45,058 nt of DNA from Paraburkholderia sp. LEh10 (lineage in GTDB: Bacteria > Pseudomonadota > Gammaproteobacteria > Burkholderiales > Burkholderiaceae). The notes beneath the pieces are model-generated. The model saw only the letters and a list, made by a program, of their open reading frames with translations. It had not been told where the DNA came from and made no database searches. A program made the translations under genes and the position numbers. Below, piece by piece: positions 26,219 to 33,860 of this stretch. The stretch lies in the NCBI RefSeq assembly GCF_017814945.1, contig NZ_JAGIPX010000064.1, positions 1-45,058 of the forward strand, written 5' to 3'. Numbering within the stretch: the stretch's first letter is position 1; each line of letters begins with the position of its first letter.

Positions 26219-26344
26219 GTGACGCGACTCGGATTTGTCAGCCCGGGCGCCATGGGAATGCACACGGTCCGCTACATGAATGGGGACGTCGACGTTGCGA
26301 TGTTTGACACTAGCCCGGCCGCTGCAGATCACGATTCAAGTTAG
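26219..26344 (+). pseudogene. N-terminal remnant of a 3-hydroxyisobutyrate-dehydrogenase-like gene
   Basis: A 41-codon GTG-started frame reads VTRLGFVSPGAMGMHTVRYM, then DVDVAMFDTSPAAADHD. This is the start of the 6-phosphogluconate/3-hydroxyisobutyrate dehydrogenase family (usual pattern LGFVGLGxMG...Y...G..V...D), with the glycine-rich NAD loop altered to SPG. A stop comes right after the first strand-helix-strand, and no continuation is visible downstream. It is a decayed fragment of a dehydrogenase that may once have belonged to the IclR/GMC locus. Confidence 0.55.
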
Positions 26345-26565
26345 GCGCAAGGCCAGCAGCAAGTGTACGGAACGAGGCCGCCACCGCACATGATAACTCG
26401 ATGGTTCAGCGCTCCATTGGGCTTCGCTATTGCGGACCGCAATTCGCCTTGGCTGAAAACGCGGACCGCTCGTGCGCCTAAGATCAACCTTGCACCCTAG
26501 GAGCATCGGACGGAGCAATGTAGATCCAATCGGCAGCATGCCGGCTTTTACGTGGGCCGTTGAAT

Positions 26566-26910
26566 GAGCTGCGGCTGTGGCTTTGTACAAGCTTCCTCGA
26601 TGGCGACGCAATGCAGCCAATGCTGTTGGAGGAGCGTCCAGCCGTTGCCAGCTTCCATTTCGGCTTGCGCGCACTGGCATAGAGCTGTGTGCTCTCGGCC
26701 ATACGGTATGTGCGGCTGTGCGATCAAGCGCCTTACGTGCATCCCGCTGTGCTGTGGGTTTCGAGCCACAGTTGTGTGTGTCGCGCTCGCCCTGGTTTCG
26801 CTGGGCTGCTGCAGTGTGTAAAGACCGTTGGCGCCCAGGCGCCGGTTGCCCCATGCTCTTACACCGGAACTGCGCTTGATGGCGTGCCGGTCCTGACAAT
26901 TCGCGACTAC
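26566..26910 (+). pseudogene. Decayed nitronate monooxygenase-like fragment
   Basis: A frame beginning near 26566 reads FLDGDAMQPMLLEERPAVAS then FHFGLRALA before a stop at 26680. The core MLLEERPAVxSxHFGL is nearly identical to residues 126-141 of the intact nitronate monooxygenase 800 bp downstream. Beyond the stop, weak family-like text continues with frame changes (GIELCALGHTV, then VKTVGAQAPVAP near 26830). It looks like a diverged, truncated paralogue standing just before the intact gene. The upstream stretch 26345-26565 shows nothing recognisable. Confidence 0.5.
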
Positions 26911-27017
26911 GTCCATCGCTTCGTTTTTGTGCGCGTTGTCATACTCGGATCGTTGCACAGTTAGTGCGAAGGCCAAAGAGCCGTTAATGGTGCAAATTTA
27001 TATCGGGAGCGAGACGA

Positions 27018-28118
27018 ATGAACTCCTCAATCGTGTCACGAAACCTGCTGGCGACGCTCAAGATCAAGATGCCGGTCATTCAGGCGCCAATGCTCGGTTG
27101 GGCCACCCCCGCGATGGCCGCGGCCGTATCCAATGCGGGCGCGCTCGGATCTGTCGGCATAGGCGGGATGAAAGCAGAGGACGCACGCGTAGTAATCCGT
27201 GCGACGCGTGCGCTCACCGACAAACCATTCAACGTCAATGTGTTCTGCCACAAACGGGCGGTATCCGATCCATCCCGGGAAGCACGTTGGCTCGAATACC
27301 TCAAGCCGCACTTTGCGCGCTTTCAGTCGCGGCCGCCCGATACGTTGCGCGACACCTTCTCGACATTCATCGACGATGAAGCCGTTTTGGCGATGCTGCT
27401 CGAGGAGCGGCCAGCCGTGGTCAGCTGTCACTTCGGACTGCCCGAGCCCGCGGCTATCACAGCATTGCGCGAAGCCGGAATCGTGCTGTTTGCGACGGCA
27501 ACAAACCTCGACGATGCGGCGCGGATCGCAGATGCGCGTATCGACGCAATCGTTGCTCAGGGTTCGGAAGCGGGAGGCCACCGAGGTACATTCGATCCTG
27601 CGGCCGCGGACGAACTGCTAGGGACGGCGACGTTGGTCCGATTACTCGCGCGCGAAAGTGCATTGCCAATCGTTGCGGCGGGCGGAATCGTGGACGGCGC
27701 AGGCATTGCCGCCATGCTTGCGTTAGGTGCTCAGGCCGCTCAGCTTGGCACCGCGTTTGTCGTTACCGACGAGTCCGCGGCCAGTGCAGCCGATCGAGCC
27801 GCGTTGCTCGACCGTCAGAGCCGCACTGTGTTCACCAAGGCGGTTTCTGGAAGACTCGCCCGCGGTATTGACAGCGCTTTCATGCGTCTTGGACAAGATC
27901 CGGCCTGTCCGCCGATTCCCGAATTCCCAATCGCTTTTGAGGCCACCAGAGCACTAATTGGCGCAGCGAAAGCGCATGGCAGTTCGGACTTTGATGTCCG
28001 ATGGGCCGGAGCGGCCGTACAGCTCGCACGAGCAATGCCCGCCGCGGAACTCGTGGCATTGCTGATGCGGGAGACTTTCGACGCTATCAGATGTTTGAAG
28101 GACGAATTCGCGCGCTGA
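27018..28118 (+). CDS. Nitronate monooxygenase family flavoprotein
   Basis: A 366-residue TIM-barrel FMN enzyme. The start has MPVIQAPMLGWATPAMAAAV and SNAGALGSVGIGG; the phosphate-binding end has PIVAAGGIVDGAGIAAMLALGAQAAQLGTAF. The class I motif is QGSEAGGHRG, with its histidine in the active-site position. The family oxidises alkyl nitronates or propionate-3-nitronate, and some members act as quinone reductases. The start follows TCGGGAGCGAGACGA. It may form a detoxification unit near the IclR regulator, but 900 bp of decayed sequence separates them. Confidence 0.88.
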   Translation: MNSSIVSRNLLATLKIKMPVIQAPMLGWATPAMAAAVSNAGALGSVGIGGMKAEDARVVIRATRALTDKPFNVNVFCHKRAVSDPSREARWLEYLKPHFARFQSRPPDTLRDTFSTFIDDEAVLAMLLEERPAVVSCHFGLPEPAAITALREAGIVLFATATNLDDAARIADARIDAIVAQGSEAGGHRGTFDPAAADELLGTATLVRLLARESALPIVAAGGIVDGAGIAAMLALGAQAAQLGTAFVVTDESAASAADRAALLDRQSRTVFTKAVSGRLARGIDSAFMRLGQDPACPPIPEFPIAFEATRALIGAAKAHGSSDFDVRWAGAAVQLARAMPAAELVALLMRETFDAIRCLKDEFAR

Positions 28119-28644
28119 ACTTCTCTGATTGAGTGGGTTCAGCATGCGATGCGAAATGAGGGCTGCTGTGCACTGATCGAATTCGCTCCGCAAACACAAA
28201 CTATCGAGACTCCATTCGTCACATCCAGAAAGCCGACCGATTGACTCGATCGCCAGATCCGCCACTCCGATGTGCCCGTTGCCGTGATAACCCGCGCTTT
28301 GTCGCAGGCATACACTTTTAGGAGATCGTCGTGCATCGGGGATGCTGGGGGCGCGTGAACGTCTGAAACACATCCGCAGCAGCAAATGCCGTCAAGATGA
28401 CCTGAGCGGCCGTAGAGGGTCCAACTGAGCCAACCGCGTCAGGCAGAAGTTGGCGGCCCTATGGTATTTGGCGTCGTTGCATCAATCGCTATAGCTGCTG
28501 TTCCGGTGGATTCCTGTGATCTGCTAGCGGCCGTGGCGCAGTGGCGCGCATGCCCGCGGCCAAACTCGAAGGCCGCGGCGCATCTTTCGGAAGTGTGACA
28601 CGCGCGTGCGTAGCGGTGGTGCGCATCGATAAGACAGGTGCCAG
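28119..28644. other. Intergenic region with no recognisable gene
   Basis: A 526-bp gap between convergent genes. Short frames exist on both strands; one rightward frame around 28440-28600 reads as a hydrophobic piece (MVFGVVASIAIAAVPVD) that could be a membrane-protein remnant but cannot be assigned. No terminator with a clear stem and T-tract was found. Confidence 0.35.
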
Positions 28645-29547
28645 TCAACTCGTGCAGGCCGTCATCGCAAGTGCTCTGACCAACGCGTCAAACACGTTCC
28701 GCACACGCTTGGGCACGGGACCGCGCTGCGGCCGGTAGACATAGAGATTCCATGGATCGGGATCGCTGCGCGGTAGCACCCGTACGAGCCGGCCGTCCGC
28801 CAGTTGTTCGCGCACGAGGTACTCTGGGCACTGGCTGATCCCGCGCGCTGCTATACAGCCGAGCACTTCAATCTCGGGATCGTCGGTGACGAGTGCCGGG
28901 AGCGGCGGGACGAGCTGACGGTTATGGCGAAACGTCCATGGCCATGCACGGCCGGTGCTGCGCTCGATTAGCGCGGTCAGCGGCATGCCGAGCAATGCAT
29001 CGACGCTCTTCGGGACGCCGATCGTATCGAGCAGTCGCGGTGCCGCAACAGTATGAATCGGCAGCGCGCCGACGCGCCGCGCGATGAAGCGGCCATCCGT
29101 GATGAAGCCGGCGCGCACGCCGATATCGATCTGCTCGTCGACGACGGACGACAGCGTATCCGACAGGCGCATGTCGATCACAATCCCAGGCTGCTCTTCC
29201 ATCAGTTGCATCAGCACCGGAGCGACATAGCGCCTGCCGAGTCCGCCCGGCGCGGTGACGCGCACCGTGCCGCTGATTGAACCCGTCTGATCGCTGTTCA
29301 CCTCGAACAGTTCGTCGACCGACTGCAGAAGCGCGTACGCACGCACGGCAAAGGTCTTCCCGAACGTCGTGATGCGCACGCTGCGCGTGCTGCGATGAAA
29401 GAGCGTTTCACCCAGCCTTTCTTCGAGTTGCTGGATTGCACGTGTGACGACCTGAGGCGACGTGCCGAGGCGGCTCGCCGTCTCGCGGAAACTGTCCGAT
29501 TGCGTCGCTGCGGTGAAGATACGGATGAGTTCGATCTGGTTGTCCAT
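28645..29547 (-). CDS. LysR family transcriptional regulator
   Basis: A 300-residue LysR protein. The N-terminal helix-turn-helix spans about 1-60 (IRIFTAATQSDSFRETASRLGTSPQVVTRAIQQLEERLGETLFHR) and the substrate-binding domain about 90-295 (GTVRVTAPGGLGRRYVAPVL). It belongs to the group that usually sits divergent from dehydrogenase genes, as here: an SDR plus F420-reductase-like pair starts 184 bp away. A T-N11-A palindrome lies in the shared region at 29624. It likely controls that pair. The start is the ATG at 29547; upstream frame extension has no family sequence. Confidence 0.9.
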   Translation of the reverse strand: MDNQIELIRIFTAATQSDSFRETASRLGTSPQVVTRAIQQLEERLGETLFHRSTRSVRITTFGKTFAVRAYALLQSVDELFEVNSDQTGSISGTVRVTAPGGLGRRYVAPVLMQLMEEQPGIVIDMRLSDTLSSVVDEQIDIGVRAGFITDGRFIARRVGALPIHTVAAPRLLDTIGVPKSVDALLGMPLTALIERSTGRAWPWTFRHNRQLVPPLPALVTDDPEIEVLGCIAARGISQCPEYLVREQLADGRLVRVLPRSDPDPWNLYVYRPQRGPVPKRVRNVFDALVRALAMTACTS

Positions 29548-29623
29548 GGTCTGCCGGTTTTCTGTCCGTCGATGCGGTCGATGCCATCGACGCATCTTAG
29601 CGCAGCAGAACGCCGCTGCAATT

Positions 29624-29640
29624 ATTCCTGGTGAGGGAAT
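29624..29640. promoter_or_regulatory. Candidate LysR binding site (T-N11-A palindrome)
   Basis: ATTCC, seven bases (TGGTGAG), GGAAT forms a 17-bp interrupted palindrome containing the LysR-type T-N11-A pattern. It lies 77 bp upstream of the LysR start and 91 bp upstream of the SDR start, a normal place for a divergent LysR site. The arms and spacing equal those of the two IclR-linked sites in this window. Confidence 0.45.
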
Positions 29641-29730
29641 TCTGAATGCCCCGTCTGGCCGTTCTCTTCGACATCGGTCCTGCGCATAATGCATTGCATG
29701 CGGTTAGCCGCGACTCAACTGGAGATCATC

Positions 29731-30525
29731 ATGAACGCATCAGATGCCTCGAAAAATAGCGGCCATTTCCGTCAACTGGAAGGAAAGGTCGCGCTCGTTA
29801 CGGGCGCGAGTTCTGGCATTGGCAAGGCAACGGCGATCCTGCTCGCGCAACGAGGTGCGAAAGTGATTGCCACGGCGCGGCGTCGAACCGAACTGGACGA
29901 AGTCGTGGCCGCGATCACGGCGGCGGGCAGCGACGCGACCTCGCTCGTCGTCGATGTGACGAAAGAGGACGACATTGCCGCGATGGTGAGGCTTGCGGTC
30001 GATACTTACGGCAAGCTTGACATCGCGTTCAACAACGCAGGCACGGAAGGCATTTTTGCGCCGCTCGTCGAACAGAACAAGGAACGCTTTGACATGGTGT
30101 TCGAACCAAACGTGCGTGGCGTTTTCAACAGCATGAAATATGAAGCGGAAGTCATGCTGAAACAGGGCTTTGGAAGCATTATCAACAATGCGTCGATGGG
30201 GGGTGTGATCGGCTTCGAAAACGCGTCACTCTATACAGGCACGAAGCATGCGGTGATCGGAATCACGAAGACGGCATCGATCGAATGGTTCAGGCGCGGC
30301 GTGCGCGTCAATGCCCTATGTCCGGGGCTGATCGAGACGCCGTTCCATCATCGTGGCATCTGGCCGTCGGTCGAAGCGCAGCATGCGTTTGCAGCCAGCA
30401 CGCCGGCGGGCCGCTTCGGTTCCGCCGAGGAAATGGCGACGGTCGTCGCGTTCCTCGCATCCGACGACTCGTCGTATGTGTCCGGTCATGCGCTGCTTGC
30501 GGACGCGGGCTATTCCATCGCCTGA
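29731..30525 (+). CDS. SDR family oxidoreductase
   Basis: A 264-residue classical short-chain dehydrogenase: cofactor loop VTGASSGIGKATA near residues 23-35, NNAG, catalytic serine in NNASMGGVIG, and Tyr-x-x-x-Lys in LYTGTKHAVIG. The C-terminal SSYVSGHALLADAGYS is typical of the family. An Arg-rich segment after the second strand (TARRRTELDE) suggests NADP preference. The start has CTGGAG upstream. It is followed after 45 bp by an F420-reductase-like gene on the same strand, probably one transcript under the divergent LysR. Confidence 0.9.
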   Translation: MNASDASKNSGHFRQLEGKVALVTGASSGIGKATAILLAQRGAKVIATARRRTELDEVVAAITAAGSDATSLVVDVTKEDDIAAMVRLAVDTYGKLDIAFNNAGTEGIFAPLVEQNKERFDMVFEPNVRGVFNSMKYEAEVMLKQGFGSIINNASMGGVIGFENASLYTGTKHAVIGITKTASIEWFRRGVRVNALCPGLIETPFHHRGIWPSVEAQHAFAASTPAGRFGSAEEMATVVAFLASDDSSYVSGHALLADAGYSIA

Positions 30526-30570
30526 AGGTTCCAGCGCGGCGCGCGGCTCGTTCATTTTCAAGAGGTCGTC

Positions 30571-31266
30571 ATGAATATCAGCATCATCGGAGCGGGAAAC
30601 ATCGGCAAGGTGCTCGCACGCCGTTTCGTCGAAAACGGGCATGCCGTGCGTATCGCGAACTCGCGCGGAGCGGGATCGTTGAGGGAGATTGCGAAGGAAA
30701 CAGGCGCGACGGCAAGCGACGTGCAGGATATCGTCGCGGACGCGGACGTGATCGTCGTGACGATTCCGCAAGCCAAGGTGACGAATTTGCCGAAAGGTCT
30801 GTTCGAGAACGCAAAGCCGTCAGCTGTCGTCGTGGATACGGGGAACTATTACCCTCGTCAACGTGATGGGCGCATCGACGGCATCGAGATGGGCGCGCCC
30901 GAAAGCCGCTGGGTTGAGGAGCAGATCGGCCACGCCGTCGTCAAGGCGTTCAACAACATCTACGCCGCGCACCTCGAAGGGATGGGCAAGCCCGCTGGCA
31001 TGTCGGGACGCATCGCGCTGCCCGTGGCAGGCGACAACCCGGAGGCGAAGGAAGTCGTGTTCAGACTCGTCGATCAGATCGGCTTCGATCCAGTAGACGC
31101 AGGCACGATCGCTGACTCATGGAGGCAGCAGCCCGGCTCGCCTGTCTATACGGGCGATTTCGATGTACAAGGCGTCAAATATGCGCTGGCGCGGGCGACG
31201 ACGGAGCGCACCGAAAGCTGGAAGGCGACGCACTCAAGTCCTGGCACGTTCGATCGTCCGGCCTGA
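30571..31266 (+). CDS. NADPH-dependent F420-reductase-like oxidoreductase
   Basis: A 231-residue Rossmann protein starting MNISIIGAGNIGKVLARRFVEN. The NADP motif GAGNIG and the NSRGAGSLREIA segment are typical of the YceI-independent, F420-oxidoreductase-like NAD(P)-binding family found even in bacteria without F420. IPQAKVTNLPKGLF and HAVVKAFNNIYAAHLE follow. It likely uses NADPH with an unknown acceptor. It forms a pair with the SDR upstream; AAGAGG precedes the start. A possible hairpin at 31322-31350 follows. Confidence 0.85.
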   Translation: MNISIIGAGNIGKVLARRFVENGHAVRIANSRGAGSLREIAKETGATASDVQDIVADADVIVVTIPQAKVTNLPKGLFENAKPSAVVVDTGNYYPRQRDGRIDGIEMGAPESRWVEEQIGHAVVKAFNNIYAAHLEGMGKPAGMSGRIALPVAGDNPEAKEVVFRLVDQIGFDPVDAGTIADSWRQQPGSPVYTGDFDVQGVKYALARATTERTESWKATHSSPGTFDRPA

Positions 31267-31321
31267 GGTGATGTCCGAATGAACCGAGCCCGCGCGCGAC
31301 GAGCAGTCAGTGTCCCGCCAG

Positions 31322-31350
31322 GGCTAGCGCCGACACATTCGTTGCTAGCC
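31322..31350 (+). terminator. Inverted repeat after the SDR/F420-reductase pair
   Basis: GGCTAGC at 31322-31328 pairs with GCTAGCC at 31344-31350 around a 15-base loop, about 55 bp after the stop. There is no T-tract, so it is only a weak terminator candidate. Confidence 0.3.
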
Positions 31351-31507
31351 GGCCCTGAACGGCCCTTCGGGTGGACGTACACATGCTCAAGACACTTTCA
31401 GTATTTCGTTTCTCGCGCTGCTGCGGCCCTCACATCACACTAACGTCCTTACAACGCACGCGTGCGAAGTGTGCGACGCGCTGGGTACCAATGTGGAATT
31501 GCAGCGG

Positions 31508-32041
31508 ATGAGCAGCGCGGATTTACATGGAATGCTTCCTTCGATGCTGCCACGCCTGTTTGCATTTGCGCTGCGCCTTGCTCGCGACAGGCACGACGCG
31601 GAGGATCTGGTGCAGCGTGCGTGCATACGGGCGCTAGAGCGAGAGCATCAATTGCAGCCGGACACTGCGCCTCTTAGCTGGATGTTTTCAATCGTCCACA
31701 CGACCTGGATCAACGAACTGCAAGCGCGCAATGTGCGCGAGCGTTCCAGTGTGGAATGGGACGATGGCGAGGTGCAGAACGTCACCGATCAGTCGATGAG
31801 GACGCCGGAGCAGTTCTTGATGAACAGGCAGATTATCGATGCGGTGATGCGACTGCCAGAGGCTCAACGCGCAGTGATGCTGCTCGTCGCTGTGGAGGGC
31901 TTGAGTTATGAGGAAGCCGCTCAGGTTCTGAACGTGCCAATTGGAACCGTGATGAGCCGACTATCGCGCGCGCGGCAGGCAATCGGCGCGCATTTCGCGC
32001 CGGGTCGGCGAAGCCGAAAATCTGTCGACAGTGCTCCGTGA
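31508..32041 (+). CDS. ECF-type RNA polymerase sigma factor (copy 2)
   Basis: A 177-residue sigma factor closely related to the one at 22549-23154; both start SADL/GADL...MLP.MLPRL and share FALRLxxxxHDAEDLVQxAC, the region 4 core VMLLVxxEGLSYxEAAxxLxVPI and the recognition helix. Here the helix keeps the common GTVMSRLSRARQ form. The start is placed at the ATG that aligns with copy 1; an upstream GTG at 31469 keeps the frame open. No anti-sigma gene flanks it. A good hairpin follows the stop at once. Confidence 0.85.
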   Translation: MSSADLHGMLPSMLPRLFAFALRLARDRHDAEDLVQRACIRALEREHQLQPDTAPLSWMFSIVHTTWINELQARNVRERSSVEWDDGEVQNVTDQSMRTPEQFLMNRQIIDAVMRLPEAQRAVMLLVAVEGLSYEEAAQVLNVPIGTVMSRLSRARQAIGAHFAPGRRSRKSVDSAP

Positions 32042-32052
32042 GCAGGGCGTTG

Positions 32053-32079
32053 ACGTAGACACGCGTGGCGCGTCTACGT
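32053..32079 (+). terminator. Terminator-like hairpin after sigma factor copy 2
   Basis: ACGTAGAC(AC)GCG pairs with CGCGTCTACGT across a three-base loop, starting 11 bases after the stop codon and followed by TCCTTCC. The stem is strong; the T-content after it is modest. Confidence 0.6.
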
Positions 32080-32096
32080 TCCTTCCAACACTGTAA

Positions 32097-32467
32097 CGCG
32101 GTAGTCAACCCGCAGATTTCATCGAACTAACGGGTCCAGATTCAGACGAAGGACGCGCGGCCGGCGCCGGCTTCATGAAGCGTATTGACCACCATAAGGT
32201 GCACCCCGAGGCACCGGTATCAGATCAGACCACACAAGCTCAACTGAAAGCGATTATCGGCTGGGGTAGAGTGCGGCGCAGAATTACGCCGAACTAGAAG
32301 AGATTTCACAGCCAGTTCTTGTTGTGAGCGATAACAACGACACGATGGTACCGACGGCCAATTCCTACGCATTGTTCGAGCATATTCCGGCCGCACAGTT
32401 GAGCCTTTATCCGAACTCAAGTCACGATTTGCTCTTTCAGCACAACCGGCTGTTGTATCGCAAGTGA
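32097..32467 (+). pseudogene. Frameshifted C-terminal half of an alpha/beta hydrolase
   Basis: Two overlapping frames together read as the last third of an alpha/beta hydrolase. The first covers FMKRIDHHKVHPEAPVSDQ and AQLKAIIGWG. After a one-base shift near 32275-32283 the second covers YAELEEISQPVLVVSDNND and NSYALFEHIPAAQLSLYPNS, with the Asp and His of the triad in DNNDTMVP and SSHDLL. The nucleophile half is missing and no start is present, so this is a decayed remnant. Its distance from sigma copy 2 is about 55 bp. Confidence 0.7.
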
Positions 32468-33029
32468 ATACATTTCTTGATGTCCCACCAAGTATTGACA
32501 GGTGCGTTAAGTAGAGCCTCATGCGTTATGATGTCGGCTAAAAAGTGGATGCCAACGCTTCGTAAAATCGAGAAACGGATGGATATATGAATCGAATTCC
32601 AAACGCGGGTGTACAGGAAGGAATGTCGGCCTGCTAGTTTCGGCGCTAATCTCTTGCACACAAACGCAAGGCGCACATCCACGTCGGGGCGCGGCGGGCC
32701 GAGGATGCGATGATATGTTTCGGGGCGTGGTTCAGAAGACGTCGATTCTGGGTTACACGGGAAATCAACGGAGCGGCGCTGGCAATGGAATTCGGCGTTT
32801 CGAAAATGTAACACCTTCGTTTGAACCACGCGCATGTCGGTTTGGAATGAGCCCACGACCGTTACATAATCCGCAGCGCGAGCTTGCCGACATAGCGTGT
32901 GCGAAGCGTTTTCAGATCATTAGTTAGTTCGCGCTGTTTTAAGCGAGACGTTCTTAGATTCCCCGCCCCTCGGGGCTGGGTTTTTCATTCGTTGCAGTAT
33001 CTCTTCAATATTCACATTCCGGATCGCGT
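32468..33029. other. AT-richer intergenic region with an isolated terminator
   Basis: A 562-bp stretch without a supported gene. Base composition is clearly lower in GC than the neighbours at 32470-32600 and 32800-33000. A short frame at about 32711-32812 (33 codons, Arg-rich) is not recognisable. The striking element is the terminator at 32961, which has no assigned gene before it. Confidence 0.4.
32961..32986 (+). terminator. Rho-independent-type terminator with no gene upstream
   Basis: CCCCG-CCCCT-CGGGG hairpin, then CTGGG and TTTTTC. This is the clearest rho-independent signal in the window, yet the nearest rightward coding remnant ends almost 500 bp earlier. It lies 44 bp before the cupin gene, so it could end a small RNA or act as an attenuator in the cupin leader. 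Confidence 0.6.
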
Positions 33030-33491
33030 ATGAGAACACATTGGACGCATCGAATCGCCTCCACGCGTGCCGCTTTGGCGTTTGGCGCCCTTTCCATCGT
33101 CGCAGTGCACGCGCAGGCGGACGTCATCAAGCCGATCAAGGTGACGAAGCCTGAAATCCACGGCTCGATCTTTCAACGCAAGGACGCCGTGCATGAGACG
33201 AAGGATGGCAATGCGACAACGGACATCGTCACGTTTACATCGAAAGACGCCGGATTTCAAACGGGGCTGTACCAATCCGGCCCGCTGAACGAGGTCGACA
33301 AGGACTACCCGTACAACGAGTTTCTTTACTTCATTTCCGGCGGCGCCACGCTGACCTCCACGGACGGCTCCGTTGTGACAGTCCATGCGGGGGAAGCGGT
33401 AACGATCCCCAAAGGGTGGAGTGGCACCTTCAATACGAAGGGCTATACGAAGATGTACGTCACGTACAACCCGGACGACGTCAAGAAGTAG
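33030..33491 (+). CDS. Exported cupin-domain protein
   Basis: A 153-residue protein with a cleavable signal peptide (about 1-30, ending VHAQAD) and one cupin barrel. The second cupin motif is visible as SGGATLTSTDGSVVTVHAGEAVTIPKGWSGTF; the pattern is that of the Cupin_3/EutQ-like family, where metal ligands are often incomplete. It is probably a periplasmic binding or isomerase-like protein of unknown substrate. A terminator 44 bp upstream may regulate it. No neighbour suggests a pathway. Confidence 0.8.
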   Translation: MRTHWTHRIASTRAALAFGALSIVAVHAQADVIKPIKVTKPEIHGSIFQRKDAVHETKDGNATTDIVTFTSKDAGFQTGLYQSGPLNEVDKDYPYNEFLYFISGGATLTSTDGSVVTVHAGEAVTIPKGWSGTFNTKGYTKMYVTYNPDDVKK

Positions 33492-33617
33492 TTCAGAAAA
33501 TCCCAGCCAACTGGGTTGCGGGTTTCGACGAACTGGCGTTCCAAGGTCGTTTCGTACTGTCGAATGCCAGATCGTTGCCCGTCCCGACAGGCGTCGTTGT
33601 GGGCGTCGCGCTGCAGT

Positions 33618-33790
33618 ATGGATGGCAAGAACCCGCGCGCGGATTCCTTTGACGATGCCGCCGCCTACGGCATATGAGTCCGCCGATTTTGCGCGCGGTC
33701 GCGTGGCGGGAGTCGCGCGATCGCCCCGATGCGGTACATGTCAACGCAAACGGTTCGGTCGATTTCGGTCTCATGCAGACGTTGCACTTC
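33618..33790 (+). pseudogene. Lytic transglycosylase remnant with a frameshift
   Basis: The first frame (ATG at 33618) reads MDGKNPRADSFDDAAAYGI and stops; the next frame from 33674 continues SPPILRAVAWRESRDRPDAV and HVNANGSVDFGLMQT. Together these match the SLT domain of small specialised transglycosylases (usual form FDDAAxYYGISPxLLRAIAWxESxxxPxAxxxNxNGSxDxGLMQIN), including the catalytic Glu in WRES. The rest of the domain is absent. The open frame just before it (33492-33617) is not recognisable. Confidence 0.7.
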
Positions 33791-33860
33791 ATGGGCGAGC
33801 AGATATCGATGGGTGAGCGGAAGGCACCGCGAGAATCGCGGCGCGCGACATCGGCCGCGG

